A stretch of 30,964 bases of DNA from Candidatus Latescibacterota bacterium (GTDB lineage Bacteria > JAAXHH01 > JACQVL01): assembly GCA_016209865.1 (NCBI GenBank), contig JACQVL010000134.1:1-30964 (forward strand), written 5' to 3'. Below the pieces are notes generated by a model. That model had not been told where the DNA came from. It saw only the letters and a list, made by a program, of their open reading frames with translations, and made no database searches. Position numbers and translations under genes: made by a program. Of the stretch, positions 9,392 through 16,469 are shown one piece after another. Position 1 is the first letter of the stretch; every line of letters begins with the position of its first letter.

Positions 9392-9871
9392 TCAATTCAC
9401 GGGGATATTCCTCTCCCCACCGTACCACGGCAAATTCTGGTGCGACCGTTCCGTCACGTCGAAATCGAGCAGGATGGACGCGGCGATCGCCTTGATATCA
9501 TCCTGGGTCACATGGCGCGAGCCGGTCAGCATCGCGCGTTCGATGATCATCTCTGTCTGGACGTCGTCGATCAGCCCCAATTCACGCAATTGAATGATGT
9601 ACCCGTAGGCTTCCGGACTGATGACCAGTCGTTCGATCGTATGCAGCACCCGGTTCGGTCTCGGGTGCAGCGGCGGCATCTGGCCGGCCAGTTCTTCGGA
9701 TTGCGCTTGCAACCGCTCGAACAACCAGGTGAACGCAGTGTTTACTTCATGTTGAGTGTAGCCGTGACCGATCAGCGTCTGTGACACGTGGCCGATGTCG
9801 TCGAATTGTCCATGTTCCTCCTGGATCTGTTTCATCAAATAGACGAGAATTTCCATCACTTTCTCGTGCAT
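9392..9871 (-). CDS. smg: Smg-family (DUF494) protein
   Basis: A 159-residue protein of the Smg/DUF494 family. The N-terminus MHEKVMEILVYLMKQI is characteristic, followed by a helical middle with GYTQHEVNTAFTWLFERL and a C-terminal LILDF-like stretch (AASILLDFDVTE). The biochemical role is not established. The family is commonly encoded beside dprA or topA, and here it lies just upstream of topA, which supports the call. GAGGAG lies 8 nt before the ATG. Confidence 0.88.
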   Translation of the reverse strand: MHEKVMEILVYLMKQIQEEHGQFDDIGHVSQTLIGHGYTQHEVNTAFTWLFERLQAQSEELAGQMPPLHPRPNRVLHTIERLVISPEAYGYIIQLRELGLIDDVQTEMIIERAMLTGSRHVTQDDIKAIAASILLDFDVTERSHQNLPWYGGERNIPVN

Positions 9872-9991
9872 GTCCCGCGCTCCTCACTCCGGTGGACACT
9901 CTCGCTGACGACGAGCGGTGAGCATACCCTCAACCCTTTCACGGTCTTATCTTGTGCAATGTACACGTCTCCTCTGTGAAACGCAAGCGCT

Positions 9992-11014
9992 TTATTCTTC
10001 CTCAAACACCTTCCCGATCTCATCCCGCTGGAACACCGGCAGGTCGGAGATCGTACCAGCCCGCCGGATCTTGAACCCGAACTCGGCGGGCATGATCGTC
10101 CCGATACGGGTGGCCGGAATCCCGTCCGCAGCGAGCCGGCTGATCATGGCCGGCGCCGCCTCCGGGACGACCGTCAACACCAGCGCGCCGGACGCGATCG
10201 TCCCGAGCGGGTCGAGGCCGTACACCGCGCAGAGCGCCGCCGACTCAGGCAGGACCGGAATCTGATCATCCTCGCACAGCACGCCAACCCCCGCCGCCGC
10301 GCCGATCTCGCGCAGCCCGGTGGCCAGCCCGCCCTCCGTCGGGTCGTGCATCGCATGCACCCCGCCCGTCTCGACCGCGATCCGGGCTTCCCGCACGACG
10401 CTCAGGCCGGGGTCGGTGAGGTAATCACGGCATCGCTGCAACAACTCGTCAGGGAACCGTCCGCGGAGGTCCTCCGCCTTCTCCCGCGCGATCAGCGCTG
10501 TGGCTTCGATGGCGATGCCTTTCGTGAGCAGGATCGCGTCGCCGACACGAGCGCCGGACGTGGTCACGAGCCGGTCGACAGCGGCCTCGCCCAGCATCTG
10601 CCCGACGAGGATCGGCCGGGTGAGTCCATACGTGATCTCGGTGTGGCCGCCACATAAGGTGATGCCCAGCTCGTCACACGCCTCAGACAGTCCGGCGAAA
10701 ATACACTCGACCAGCTCCACCGTCGTCCCGTCGTCTGGCAGGAGGACGGTCGCTAAAAACCACCGGGGGATCGCGCCCATGACGGCCAGGTCGTTCGCGT
10801 TGATGTGGACGGCATACCATCCGATGCGGTCTGTGGCGAAGGTGATGGGGTCGGTCTTGGCGACCAGAGCCGTCGAACCGAACGCGATCGCCGCCGCATC
10901 CCGTCCGATGCCTGGACCGACGAGCACGCGGGGATCCGTCGTGCGGGCGTACCGGCTGAGCAGCCGTTCGAGTTCAGCAGCCGGGAGTTTGCCGATCGGG
11001 AAACGCTCAGCCAT
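9992..11014 (-). CDS. AIR synthase-related / HypE-like protein
   Basis: A 340-residue ATP-binding protein of the PurM/ThiL/SelD/HypE superfamily. It has the N-terminal phosphate-binding motif in a variant form (GPGIGRDAAAI, with Arg where Asp is common), NDLAVMGAIPRWFL, GGHTEIT and the C-terminal-domain motif DPTEGGLATGLREIG. It lacks the Cys-ending C-terminal tail of hydrogenase-maturation HypE and the N-terminal Cys/Sec-Lys motif of SelD, so neither function is assigned. It starts 9 nt after the HU gene stop, and that gene follows the BMC shell genes by 31 nt. It may therefore be transcribed with the BMC operon, but a role there is unproven. Confidence 0.75.
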   Translation of the reverse strand: MAERFPIGKLPAAELERLLSRYARTTDPRVLVGPGIGRDAAAIAFGSTALVAKTDPITFATDRIGWYAVHINANDLAVMGAIPRWFLATVLLPDDGTTVELVECIFAGLSEACDELGITLCGGHTEITYGLTRPILVGQMLGEAAVDRLVTTSGARVGDAILLTKGIAIEATALIAREKAEDLRGRFPDELLQRCRDYLTDPGLSVVREARIAVETGGVHAMHDPTEGGLATGLREIGAAAGVGVLCEDDQIPVLPESAALCAVYGLDPLGTIASGALVLTVVPEAAPAMISRLAADGIPATRIGTIMPAEFGFKIRRAGTISDLPVFQRDEIGKVFEEE

Positions 11015-11023
11015 GTGTGACGG

Positions 11024-11326
11024 TCACCCCGATGGCTGGCGTTGGGCGCGCAACGCTTCCTTGAGAATCTTCCCTGGCTTGAACCGGGCTTTCCGCCGGG
11101 CGGGGACCTGGATGCGCTCCCCGGTTCGCGGGTTCCGCGCGGCCGGCTTGGGCCTGGTATCCTTCACTTCCAGCGCGCCAAAGCCCCTGATTTCTATCCG
11201 ATTGCCGTCGACGAGGTTTTCCCGCATCACATCGAACAGGCTGTCGATGACCGGACAGACCTGCGACTTTTTGATCCCGAGCGCTTCGCTGATTTCGTTC
11301 ACCAGATCGTTTCGCGTTGTGGTCAT
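11024..11326 (-). CDS. HU/IHF-family DNA-binding protein
   Basis: A 100-residue histone-like protein that bends DNA. It shows the HU fold sequence (LVNEISEALGIKKSQV), the arm region (IEIRGFGALEVKDTRP) and the DNA-contacting RNPRTGERIQVPARR with the conserved proline, then FKPGKILKEAL. A strong AGGAGG ribosome binding site lies 5 nt upstream. It sits 31 nt downstream of the last BMC-P gene and 9 nt upstream of the AIR-synthase-like gene. An HU gene in this place is unusual and could be chance adjacency. Confidence 0.93.
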   Translation of the reverse strand: MTTTRNDLVNEISEALGIKKSQVCPVIDSLFDVMRENLVDGNRIEIRGFGALEVKDTRPKPAARNPRTGERIQVPARRKARFKPGKILKEALRAQRQPSG

Positions 11327-11357
11327 GCTCCCTCCTGACCGAGCAGACTCTGGGGCA

Positions 11358-11630
11358 TTACTCGACAGACTGAATCGTATCGATAATCCCGACGATCAGG
11401 GATCGGACCGGCCCGTTGCTGTCGCCGAGGATCTCACGGGCAGCCCTTCCTTCGGTCGAGACGAGTACGGTCTCACCGATGCCGGCCCCGATCGTGTCTA
11501 CCGCGACCATCGTGTAGCCCTGCGGCGCGCCGGCCGGGTCGAGCGGCTGGACGAGCAGGATTTTCTTGCCGTGGTAGACGGGATGTTTAATCGTGGAAAC
11601 CAGGTTGCCGACGACACGACCGATGACCAT
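11358..11630 (-). CDS. BMC-P (EutN/CcmL) shell vertex protein, copy 3
   Basis: A 90-residue pentameric shell protein that caps microcompartment vertices. It has the family start MVIGRVVGNLVSTIKHP, KILLVQPLD, and the signature VAVDTIGAGIGETVLV, ending in IVGIIDTIQ. It is the third of three BMC-P genes in the locus, consistent with loci in which several vertex proteins coexist. A short heptamer array separates it from the preceding BMC-P gene. Confidence 0.95.
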   Translation of the reverse strand: MVIGRVVGNLVSTIKHPVYHGKKILLVQPLDPAGAPQGYTMVAVDTIGAGIGETVLVSTEGRAAREILGDSNGPVRSLIVGIIDTIQSVE

Positions 11631-11641
11631 GCGCTATTCCA

Positions 11642-11655
11642 TTTTAGATTTTGGA
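11642..11655. repeat. Short heptamer array, TTTTAGA/TTTTGGA
   Basis: Two 7-bp units between BMC-P copies 2 and 3, in the reverse sense of the array at 11969-11996, so the two bracket BMC-P copy 2. Confidence 0.6.
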
Positions 11656-11674
11656 TGAACATCCATCCGATCAT

Positions 11675-11953
11675 CTACAATCCAGAGTTGTTCGTATTCA
11701 CCTTATCTACGATTCCCACGATCGACGCATCGGACGGAATCACCCGTCCCTGAATCGCCAGGGTCGCCTCCGCTCCGCCGACCCAGAAGACCGTCTCGCC
11801 TTCCCCGGCCCCGACAGAATCGACCACGATGATGGGCGTGCCGGCCGGCTTCCGGTGATGGTTGAGGGGCTGCATCACGAACAGCGTGACTCCGGTCAAC
11901 GTGGGCGTCTTCGCCGTCGCCCAGACTTTCCCGATGATGTGACCAAGCCGCAT
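11675..11953 (-). CDS. BMC-P (EutN/CcmL) shell vertex protein, copy 2
   Basis: A 92-residue vertex protein: MRLGHIIGKVWATAKTP, LFVMQPLN, then VVDSVGAGEGETVFWV and IVGIVDKV. I set the start at the ATG at 11953, preceded by GGGAG at 5 nt. The frame stays open to 12007, but the extra residues (MKRFWILDFGFWID) are only the translation of a heptamer repeat and are not part of the family. The sequence differs clearly from the other two BMC-P copies, so they are not recent duplicates. Confidence 0.94.
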   Translation of the reverse strand: MRLGHIIGKVWATAKTPTLTGVTLFVMQPLNHHRKPAGTPIIVVDSVGAGEGETVFWVGGAEATLAIQGRVIPSDASIVGIVDKVNTNNSGL

Positions 11954-11968
11954 ACCCACTCCCGTATC

Positions 11969-11996
11969 AATCCAAAATCCAAAATCTAAAATCCAA
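11969..11996. repeat. Heptamer array, AATCCAA family
   Basis: Four 7-bp units (AATCCAA twice, AATCTAA, AATCCAA) between the small BMC-linked gene and BMC-P copy 2, just upstream of the latter's ribosome binding site. Confidence 0.88.
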
Positions 11997-12003
11997 AATC
12001 GTT

Positions 12004-12276
12004 TCACTCACTCCCTATCCGAATAGCAATCCCCTTCTCCTTCGCCGTGTCCCGCGCGAGCGGAGTGATCAGCGACCCGACTGGCACGTCGAGGGTGGAT
12101 CGCCCGGCGGCGGCGGCGTCCAGCACCATCCGGGCAGTCACGACGCGCCGCTTCCCCTTCTCCGTCATCGGACGTGACGCCGGTGCCGCGGGAGTCGTCC
12201 CCTGAATCACGCCCTGCCGGACGAGTTCTTCGACAACCGTCTTGACGATGAGGGTGATGAGGCGTTCGAGGTCCAC
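12004..12276 (-). CDS. Small BMC-associated protein with N-terminal encapsulation-like helix
   Basis: A 90-residue protein starting with GTG, with AGAGGAG 4 nt upstream. Residues 3-22 (LERLITLIVKTVVEELVRQG) form an amphipathic helix like those that target enzymes into microcompartments, and resemble the N-terminus of the dehydrogenase encoded just upstream. A Pro/Ala linker follows, then a compact domain with VVTARMVLDAAAAG and VGSLITPLARDTAKEKGI. I recall similar short segments in other BMC-linked proteins but cannot name the family or a reaction with confidence. It could be a lumen scaffold or core-assembly factor. It starts 9 nt after the dehydrogenase gene ends. Confidence 0.75.
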   Translation of the reverse strand: MDLERLITLIVKTVVEELVRQGVIQGTTPAAPASRPMTEKGKRRVVTARMVLDAAAAGRSTLDVPVGSLITPLARDTAKEKGIAIRIGSE

Positions 12277-12285
12277 GTAACTCCT

Positions 12286-13722
12286 CTACACAATCCGGAA
12301 ACTATCCACCAGCACGCACCGCCGGGGCCGGGTGTAGGTGCGCGGGGTCGTCGGCCCCTCGCCAGTCGGGCTGGCGATCGTCCAGCAAGTCGGCCCCTCG
12401 CCCCCGAAGCCGAGTCCGGCGTACGACGGTCCGTTCTTCACGAAGATCGTCGTGTTGATCGACCGGGCCATTTTACTCAGTTTCTCGATGTTCCGGGAGT
12501 GCATGACGGCCGTGTGGCCGCAGCCCTGCTCGACTTCTTTGGCGAACTGGATGGCCTCGTCGGCGTCACGCACCCGGACGAGAGGAATGACCGGCATCAT
12601 CTGCTCTTTCCAGACGAGCGGGTGGTCTTTCGGCGTCTCGACGAGGATCAGACGGATGTCGTCCGGCGCGGTGATGCCGAGCGCGCTGAGGATCGTCCTG
12701 GCCTCCTGGCCGACGAATTTCCGGTTGAGCACGGCATCCTTGCACCCGACGCCCCGCCACCGGTCGAAGATCACATCCAGGAGAGCATCCACTTTCGACC
12801 CGGCCAGCTCATACGTCTTGTAGGCTTTCATGTGCCGCTTCAGATCATCCGCCACAGCATCGACGACGATAATCTCTTTCTCGGAGGTGCAGCAGATGTT
12901 GTTGTCCACACTCGCCCCATCGACGATCGACTGGGCTGCCTTCACCAGGTCCGCCGTCTCATCGACGACGACGGGCGGGTTGCCCGGCCCGGCGGCGATC
13001 ACCTTCTTGCCGCTGCTCATCGCCGCCTTCACGACGCCGCCCCCGCCGGTGACGACGAGCAGCCGGATGCGCGGGTCTTTCATCAGGACGCCCGCCGTGT
13101 CGAGCGTCGGGTCGGTCACGCCCGTGAGCAGATTATCGGGGCCTCCGGCCCGGACGATCGCCTGGTTGACGAGTTCGACCGCTTTCATCGTCACCCGTTT
13201 TGCCAACGGATGGGCGTTGAACACGACCGCGTTACCGGCGGCGATCATACAGATGCCGTTGTTAATGACCGTCTCCGACGGGTTGGTCATCGGCGTGATC
13301 GACCCGATCACCCCGTACGGGGCGAGCTCCGTCACGGTCAGCCCGTGATCGCCCGTCACCGCGTCCGGTCTCAGGTCTTCCAGTCCCGGCGTCTTCTCCG
13401 CGGCGACCCGGTTCTTCTTGATCTTATCCTGCCAGTTGCCGATCTTCGTCTCCTCGGCCGCCATCTTGGCGAGCAGCTCCAGGTTGTCTAAGATCGCCTG
13501 CCGCATCCCTTCGATCATCGTCGCGCGGAGTTCCAGCTTCGTCTCCTGGAGCTGATGGAACGCCGTCTGCGCCGCCGCGATGGCGTCCTCGATCGCGGTA
13601 AACTGGCCGTATTGCCCGCCCGTCTGGCCGTGTGACGGCGGAGCCGGTCTGCCCGCCTGGAGGCCCAGTTCAGCGATCACCTGCTGGACGATCGCCTGAA
13701 TCTGACGTTCATCGATGTTCAC
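12286..13722 (-). CDS. CoA-acylating aldehyde dehydrogenase, BMC type (PduP-like)
   Basis: Oxidises an aldehyde, here probably lactaldehyde, to an acyl-CoA with NAD+ inside the microcompartment. The 478-residue length fits PduP/EutE-type enzymes. Residues 1-20 are an amphipathic encapsulation peptide (QIQAIVQQVIAELG), then a Gly/Pro linker. The catalytic domain has PYGVIGSITPMTNPSE, VVTGGGGVVKAA, and the active-site motif DNNICCTSEKE, with Cys278 the likely nucleophile by alignment to the PduP DNNxxCxxEKE pattern. Cys277 beside it is unusual. It starts with GTG behind a G-rich ribosome binding site. The propanal versus lactaldehyde preference cannot be read from sequence; the linked class II aldolase suggests lactaldehyde. 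Confidence 0.94.
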   Translation of the reverse strand: MNIDERQIQAIVQQVIAELGLQAGRPAPPSHGQTGGQYGQFTAIEDAIAAAQTAFHQLQETKLELRATMIEGMRQAILDNLELLAKMAAEETKIGNWQDKIKKNRVAAEKTPGLEDLRPDAVTGDHGLTVTELAPYGVIGSITPMTNPSETVINNGICMIAAGNAVVFNAHPLAKRVTMKAVELVNQAIVRAGGPDNLLTGVTDPTLDTAGVLMKDPRIRLLVVTGGGGVVKAAMSSGKKVIAAGPGNPPVVVDETADLVKAAQSIVDGASVDNNICCTSEKEIIVVDAVADDLKRHMKAYKTYELAGSKVDALLDVIFDRWRGVGCKDAVLNRKFVGQEARTILSALGITAPDDIRLILVETPKDHPLVWKEQMMPVIPLVRVRDADEAIQFAKEVEQGCGHTAVMHSRNIEKLSKMARSINTTIFVKNGPSYAGLGFGGEGPTCWTIASPTGEGPTTPRTYTRPRRCVLVDSFRIV

Positions 13723-13754
13723 GAATTTCCCCCCTCATCCGACTGCATAGAGCG

Positions 13755-13836
13755 TTCACCACAAAGACACAAAGAGCACAAAGAGATCAAAAGTTCTTTC
13801 ATCATTTCTTGGTGTCCTTTGTGTCTTTGTGGTGAA
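13755..13836. repeat. Perfect 20-bp inverted repeat (CACAAAGA type)
   Basis: The arms 13755-13774 (TTCACCACAAAGACACAAAG) and 13817-13836 are exact reverse complements, with a 42-nt loop that itself contains a further CACAAAG copy. It occupies most of the gap between BMC-P copy 1 and the dehydrogenase gene. The motif is of a kind seen between genes in many unrelated bacteria. The RNA would form a stable hairpin in the shell/enzyme transcript. Confidence 0.92.
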
Positions 13837-13851
13837 TATGTTTGACCGCCC

Positions 13852-14163
13852 TCACCCCATTGTCCACCGCTCGTCTGACTTGCGGTACCGGATCGTCCCC
13901 TCCACCTCGATGGAGTCGATGATGGCGATGATCGACGCATCGACCGGCACGCCGCCCATCCCTTCCGCCTGTCGAGCCGAGCTCCCGCGGACGACGATGA
14001 CCGTCTCCCCGACGCCCGCGCCGATGGTGTCCAGGGCGACGACGTGCGCTCCGGTCGGCTTGCCCTCCAGCGTCAGTAGGCTGACGATCAGCAGTTTATA
14101 CCCCGCAAGCCGTTCGTTCTTCTGCGTCGCCACGACGGTGCCGGTGACTCGACCCAGATCCAT
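13852..14163 (-). CDS. BMC-P (EutN/CcmL) shell vertex protein, copy 1
   Basis: A 103-residue vertex protein with MDLGRVTGTVVATQKN, LLIVSLLTLEGKPTG, VALDTIGAGVGETVIVV and ASIIAIIDSIEV. It carries a short charged C-terminal extension (about residues 90-103) not seen in the other two copies. I use the ATG at 14163; a GTG four codons upstream (14175) is possible, but family members begin at MDLG-like sequences. A palindrome lies immediately upstream. Confidence 0.94.
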   Translation of the reverse strand: MDLGRVTGTVVATQKNERLAGYKLLIVSLLTLEGKPTGAHVVALDTIGAGVGETVIVVRGSSARQAEGMGGVPVDASIIAIIDSIEVEGTIRYRKSDERWTMG

Positions 14164-14175
14164 GGTATCCCCCAC

Positions 14176-14194
14176 GTAAGGGCGAAGCCCTTAC
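14176..14194. repeat. Palindrome GTAAGGGC-GAA-GCCCTTAC
   Basis: A perfect 8-bp inverted repeat with a 3-nt loop, in the gap between BMC-H and BMC-P copy 1. It lacks a T-run on the transcribed side. It could be a processing or attenuation hairpin, or a dispersed palindromic repeat. Confidence 0.7.
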
Positions 14195-14200
14195 AACGTG

Positions 14201-14467
14201 TCAACGCAATAAGACATCCTCCACATCCGTGTGCGGCCTGGGGATGACGTGGGTGGAGACGACCTCGCCGACCCGCTTGGCGGCGGCCGCGCCCGCGTCC
14301 ACTGCCGCTTTCACGGCCGCCACTTCCCCCCGGCAGAGGATGGTCACGTACCCGCCGCCGATCTTCTCACACTTGATGAGCTTCACGTCTGCGGCCTTCG
14401 CCATCGCGTCCGCCGCCTCGACGACCCCGATAAACCCTTTGGTCTCGACCATTCCGAGTGCTTCCAT
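14201..14467 (-). CDS. BMC-H shell hexamer protein
   Basis: An 88-residue major shell protein that forms the hexagonal facets. It begins [20 protein letters not shown], has the pore-region motif KIGGGYVTI, and ends [18 protein letters not shown] place the start at the ATG at 14467 (AAAGGA 6 nt upstream); 16 further residues back to 14515 are possible but not family-like. This is the only hexamer gene in the window, and there is no BMC-T. Either this protein makes all facets or other hexamer genes lie elsewhere. Confidence 0.96.
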   Translation of the reverse strand: MEALGMVETKGFIGVVEAADAMAKAADVKLIKCEKIGGGYVTILCRGEVAAVKAAVDAGAAAAKRVGEVVSTHVIPRPHTDVEDVLLR

Positions 14468-14484
14468 GCGCCGTCCTTTCTCTG

Positions 14485-15231
14485 TTACACCCTCGCCCTC
14501 ACGGTATCCCCGCACTTGAGACCCGCCGCGTTCGCGTCGTCCGTGTCGAGGTGCATGATGAGTTTGAATCCCTCGTTGATCCGAACCCGGACATTGTGGA
14601 AGATCAGACCGGAGATGCCGGGGACTTCGACTGTGATACGTTGACCTTCCCGGACGCCGTACCGACGGGCGTCCCCAGACGAGATGTGGATGTGCCGGTC
14701 GGGCCGGATGACCCCTTCCTTGAGGTCGAGTGAGCCGGCAGGCCCGATGATCGTGATGGGCGCTGCTCCGGCGACGTCTCCGGACGCGCGGACGGGAAGG
14801 GAGAGGCCCAGAAAAACCCCGTCCGTCGGGGCGAGTTCGACCTGCGTGTGCGACCGCGTCGGCCCCAGGATGCGCACCCCTTGCAGCGCCCGGAGGTTCG
14901 GCCCGACGAGTGTCACCGTCTCCTGCGCCGCGAATTCGCCCGGCTGGAGGAGGTCACGGAGCGGGGTCAGCCGGTGGCCTTTGCCGAACAGCGTCTCCAG
15001 GTCTTCGTCCGTGATGTGGAGATGGCGAGCCGACACGCCGACCTGCACGTCGAAGCCCCGATGGGTTGTCGTCGTACCGTTCCCGTTCAGGACACGTAGG
15101 ACGGTCTCCCGCACGATCGTCCGGATGCGGTCTTCATCCGTCTGTCGCGCATCCGCCTCGCACAACCGGCAGTCCGCGCACTGTGAGCACGCGTGCGGAC
15201 GGAAGAGCAGAGCGTCGGGTGTGGCGATCAC
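14485..15231 (-). CDS. pduL: PduL-type phosphotransacylase with N-terminal Cys cluster
   Basis: Converts acyl-CoA, here probably lactyl- or propanoyl-CoA, to acyl-phosphate and recycles CoA inside the compartment. From the GTG at 15231 (GGAG 5 nt upstream) it has 248 residues. Both PduL half-domains are present with likely metal ligands His70/His72 (SARHLHIT) and His180/His182 (DRHIHIS), plus [14 protein letters not shown] near the end. Residues 33-50 ([18 protein letters not shown]) look like an encapsulation helix. Before it lies [10 protein letters not shown] (15-24), a CxxCxxCxxC cluster that I do not associate with PduL. A TTG ten codons upstream (15261) is an alternative start but lies in a repeat array. 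BMC-H follows after 17 nt. Confidence 0.93.
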   Translation of the reverse strand: MIATPDALLFRPHACSQCADCRLCEADARQTDEDRIRTIVRETVLRVLNGNGTTTTHRGFDVQVGVSARHLHITDEDLETLFGKGHRLTPLRDLLQPGEFAAQETVTLVGPNLRALQGVRILGPTRSHTQVELAPTDGVFLGLSLPVRASGDVAGAAPITIIGPAGSLDLKEGVIRPDRHIHISSGDARRYGVREGQRITVEVPGISGLIFHNVRVRINEGFKLIMHLDTDDANAAGLKCGDTVRARV

Positions 15232-15246
15232 AGGGGCTCCAAAGGT

Positions 15247-15267
15247 AGTGACGAACGACAAGTGACA
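15247..15267. repeat. Heptamer array upstream of pduL
   Basis: Three 7-bp units (AGTGACG, AACGACA, AGTGACA), the reverse complement of the CTCGTCA family, between the mazF stop and the pduL start. Confidence 0.75.
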
Positions 15268-15276
15268 AAGACAAGC

Positions 15277-15624
15277 TTATAATCCAAGACAATACCGCAC
15301 AGCACGTTCAATCTTCTCCAGTGTCGCATCGGTAACTTTGCCCGCTGATTGCTCAGGAAATCGCTGAGGATCTATGGATCGAATCTGAAAACATAGGAAT
15401 ACCGTTTCCATTGGCAGTCCGCTGTCTGCTGGAGAAACACGAACATTGGTTGGATAGTCACGAGTAACGTTTTCACCCTTTGTTCCGATCACCACTGTAA
15501 CGACAAGCGGCAACTTATTGATGGCATCTATGGACAACGCTAAGACTGGACGGGTACCTGCTTGTTCTTTTCCTTCAACAGGATTCAAGTTTACGAAATA
15601 AATCTCTCCGCGATGGATGGCCAT
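15277..15624 (-). CDS. MazF/PemK-family toxin
   Basis: A 115-residue probable sequence-specific mRNA endonuclease toxin. It shows the fold's opening IHRGEIYFVNLNPVEGKEQAGTRPVLALS (given here only as RGEIYFVNLNPVEG and GTRPVLALS), then VVIGTKG and PADSGLPMETVFLCFQIRSID. Its ATG overlaps the antitoxin stop codon by one base (TAATG), the usual coupling of a toxin-antitoxin pair. Base composition is visibly more AT-rich than the flanking BMC genes, and the pair interrupts the BMC operon, so I infer later insertion. Confidence 0.9.
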   Translation of the reverse strand: MAIHRGEIYFVNLNPVEGKEQAGTRPVLALSIDAINKLPLVVTVVIGTKGENVTRDYPTNVRVSPADSGLPMETVFLCFQIRSIDPQRFPEQSAGKVTDATLEKIERAVRYCLGL

Positions 15625-15860
15625 TACGTTTTCTCCAGTCCATCCATTTCTGTCGGAGCAAATTCTTGTTCTATCTTGCGCAATTCGTTCCGGATTTCTG
15701 GATCGGCTGCCATCGCGACAAGCTGACTCTCTATAAGGTTCTGCTCTTCCATCATGCTGTTCCGTAGTCGATGAGCGAGTCGCTCAATTAACCCTAATTG
15801 TTCGTCGTAGGATAGTTGATTGATTTTATCCTCGATCTCTGACAATGTTGACGAATTCAT
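15624..15860 (-). CDS. Antitoxin of the MazF-type pair
   Basis: A 78-residue small protein rich in Glu, Leu and Gln, with LSYDEQLGLIERLAHRLR near the N-terminus. Similar segments occur in small antitoxins that precede MazF-family toxins. It has no recognisable MazE AbrB-type DNA-binding domain, so how it regulates its promoter is unclear. A strong GGAGGAGGAG ribosome binding site precedes the ATG. It is called mainly from position, size and the overlap with the toxin gene. Confidence 0.72.
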   Translation of the reverse strand: MNSSTLSEIEDKINQLSYDEQLGLIERLAHRLRNSMMEEQNLIESQLVAMAADPEIRNELRKIEQEFAPTEMDGLEKT

Positions 15861-15894
15861 GTTTCACTCCTCCTCCAGAATTGAAACGTGTCTG

Positions 15895-15915
15895 CTCGTC
15901 ACTTGTCACTCGTCA
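15895..15915. repeat. Heptamer array, CTCGTCA family
   Basis: Three 7-bp units (CTCGTCA, CTTGTCA, CTCGTCA) between the antitoxin gene and the kinase remnant. Confidence 0.88.
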
Positions 15916-16402
15916 CCGCTTTTTAAACTCCCGCGCCCAGTTCTCCACCACCGTGATCGTTGTTGTCGCGTTCCCACCCACTGGCCGTACGACCACGAAC
16001 CGTTGGCCGTCGGCTGTGACGTCGTATCTCCCAGGCAGCGTGGCCTCCACCTGCTCCCCCGTGAACAGCTCCTGCGGAATCTCCCACTGGAAGCCCGACC
16101 GGGTGTCCACTGGCACCACCATCAGCGTGTTCCCCTCCACGTAGAATAGCTCGTTCCCTCGACCACTCCATTTCTTCGATCGAATAGATCGTGGCGATAT
16201 TCGGATGGTTCAGCTTCGCCGCCGCTTCCGCCTCGGTGCGGAACCGCCGCAGTTGTTCTGGGTCGCGCCGCAGGGCTTCGGGGAGCACCTTCAGCGCCAC
16301 CTGGCGCTTCAGACGGGTGTCTTCGGCCAAGTAGACCTCACCCATGCCGCCCTGTCCGAGCTTCCGGATGATGTGATAATGCGCGAGCATCATGCCGATC
16401 AT
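15913..16402 (-). pseudogene. Remnant of a Ser/Thr protein kinase with TolB-like C-terminus
   Basis: Two pieces in different frames. 16402 to about 16160 encodes the start of a PASTA/Hanks-type kinase: ATP loop [22 protein letters not shown] with the ATP-binding Lys, and a helix ending [12 protein letters not shown]. There is no HRD or DFG motif. Directly after, in another frame, 16160-15913 encodes [16 protein letters not shown] and [17 protein letters not shown], ending in a Trp-containing tail. That matches the last part of the beta-propeller found at the C-terminus of many large bacterial kinases. The simplest reading is a large internal deletion plus a frameshift in a gene once several hundred codons long. 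No kinase activity is expected. Confidence 0.85.
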
Positions 16403-16441
16403 GGTCTTCTCTCCCCTGCCCCTCTGCCCTTTTCGCCTCTA

Positions 16442-16469
16442 CTCGTCACTTGTCACTTGTCACTCGTCA
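16442..16469. repeat. Heptamer array, CTCGTCA family
   Basis: Four 7-bp units (CTCGTCA, CTTGTCA twice, CTCGTCA) between the kinase remnant and the epimerase-like gene, reaching into the latter's last codons. Confidence 0.9.

Noticed and set aside
9992-11014. SelD (selenophosphate synthetase) to pair with the SelA-like gene
   Set aside because: It lacks the N-terminal Cys/Sec and Lys motif of SelD.
11954-12007. N-terminal extension MKRFWILDFGFWID on BMC-P copy 2
   Set aside because: It translates a heptamer array and is absent from the EutN/CcmL family.
15923-16402. Functional short protein kinase
   Set aside because: It has no HRD, DFG or later kinase motifs, and a frame change after the junction.
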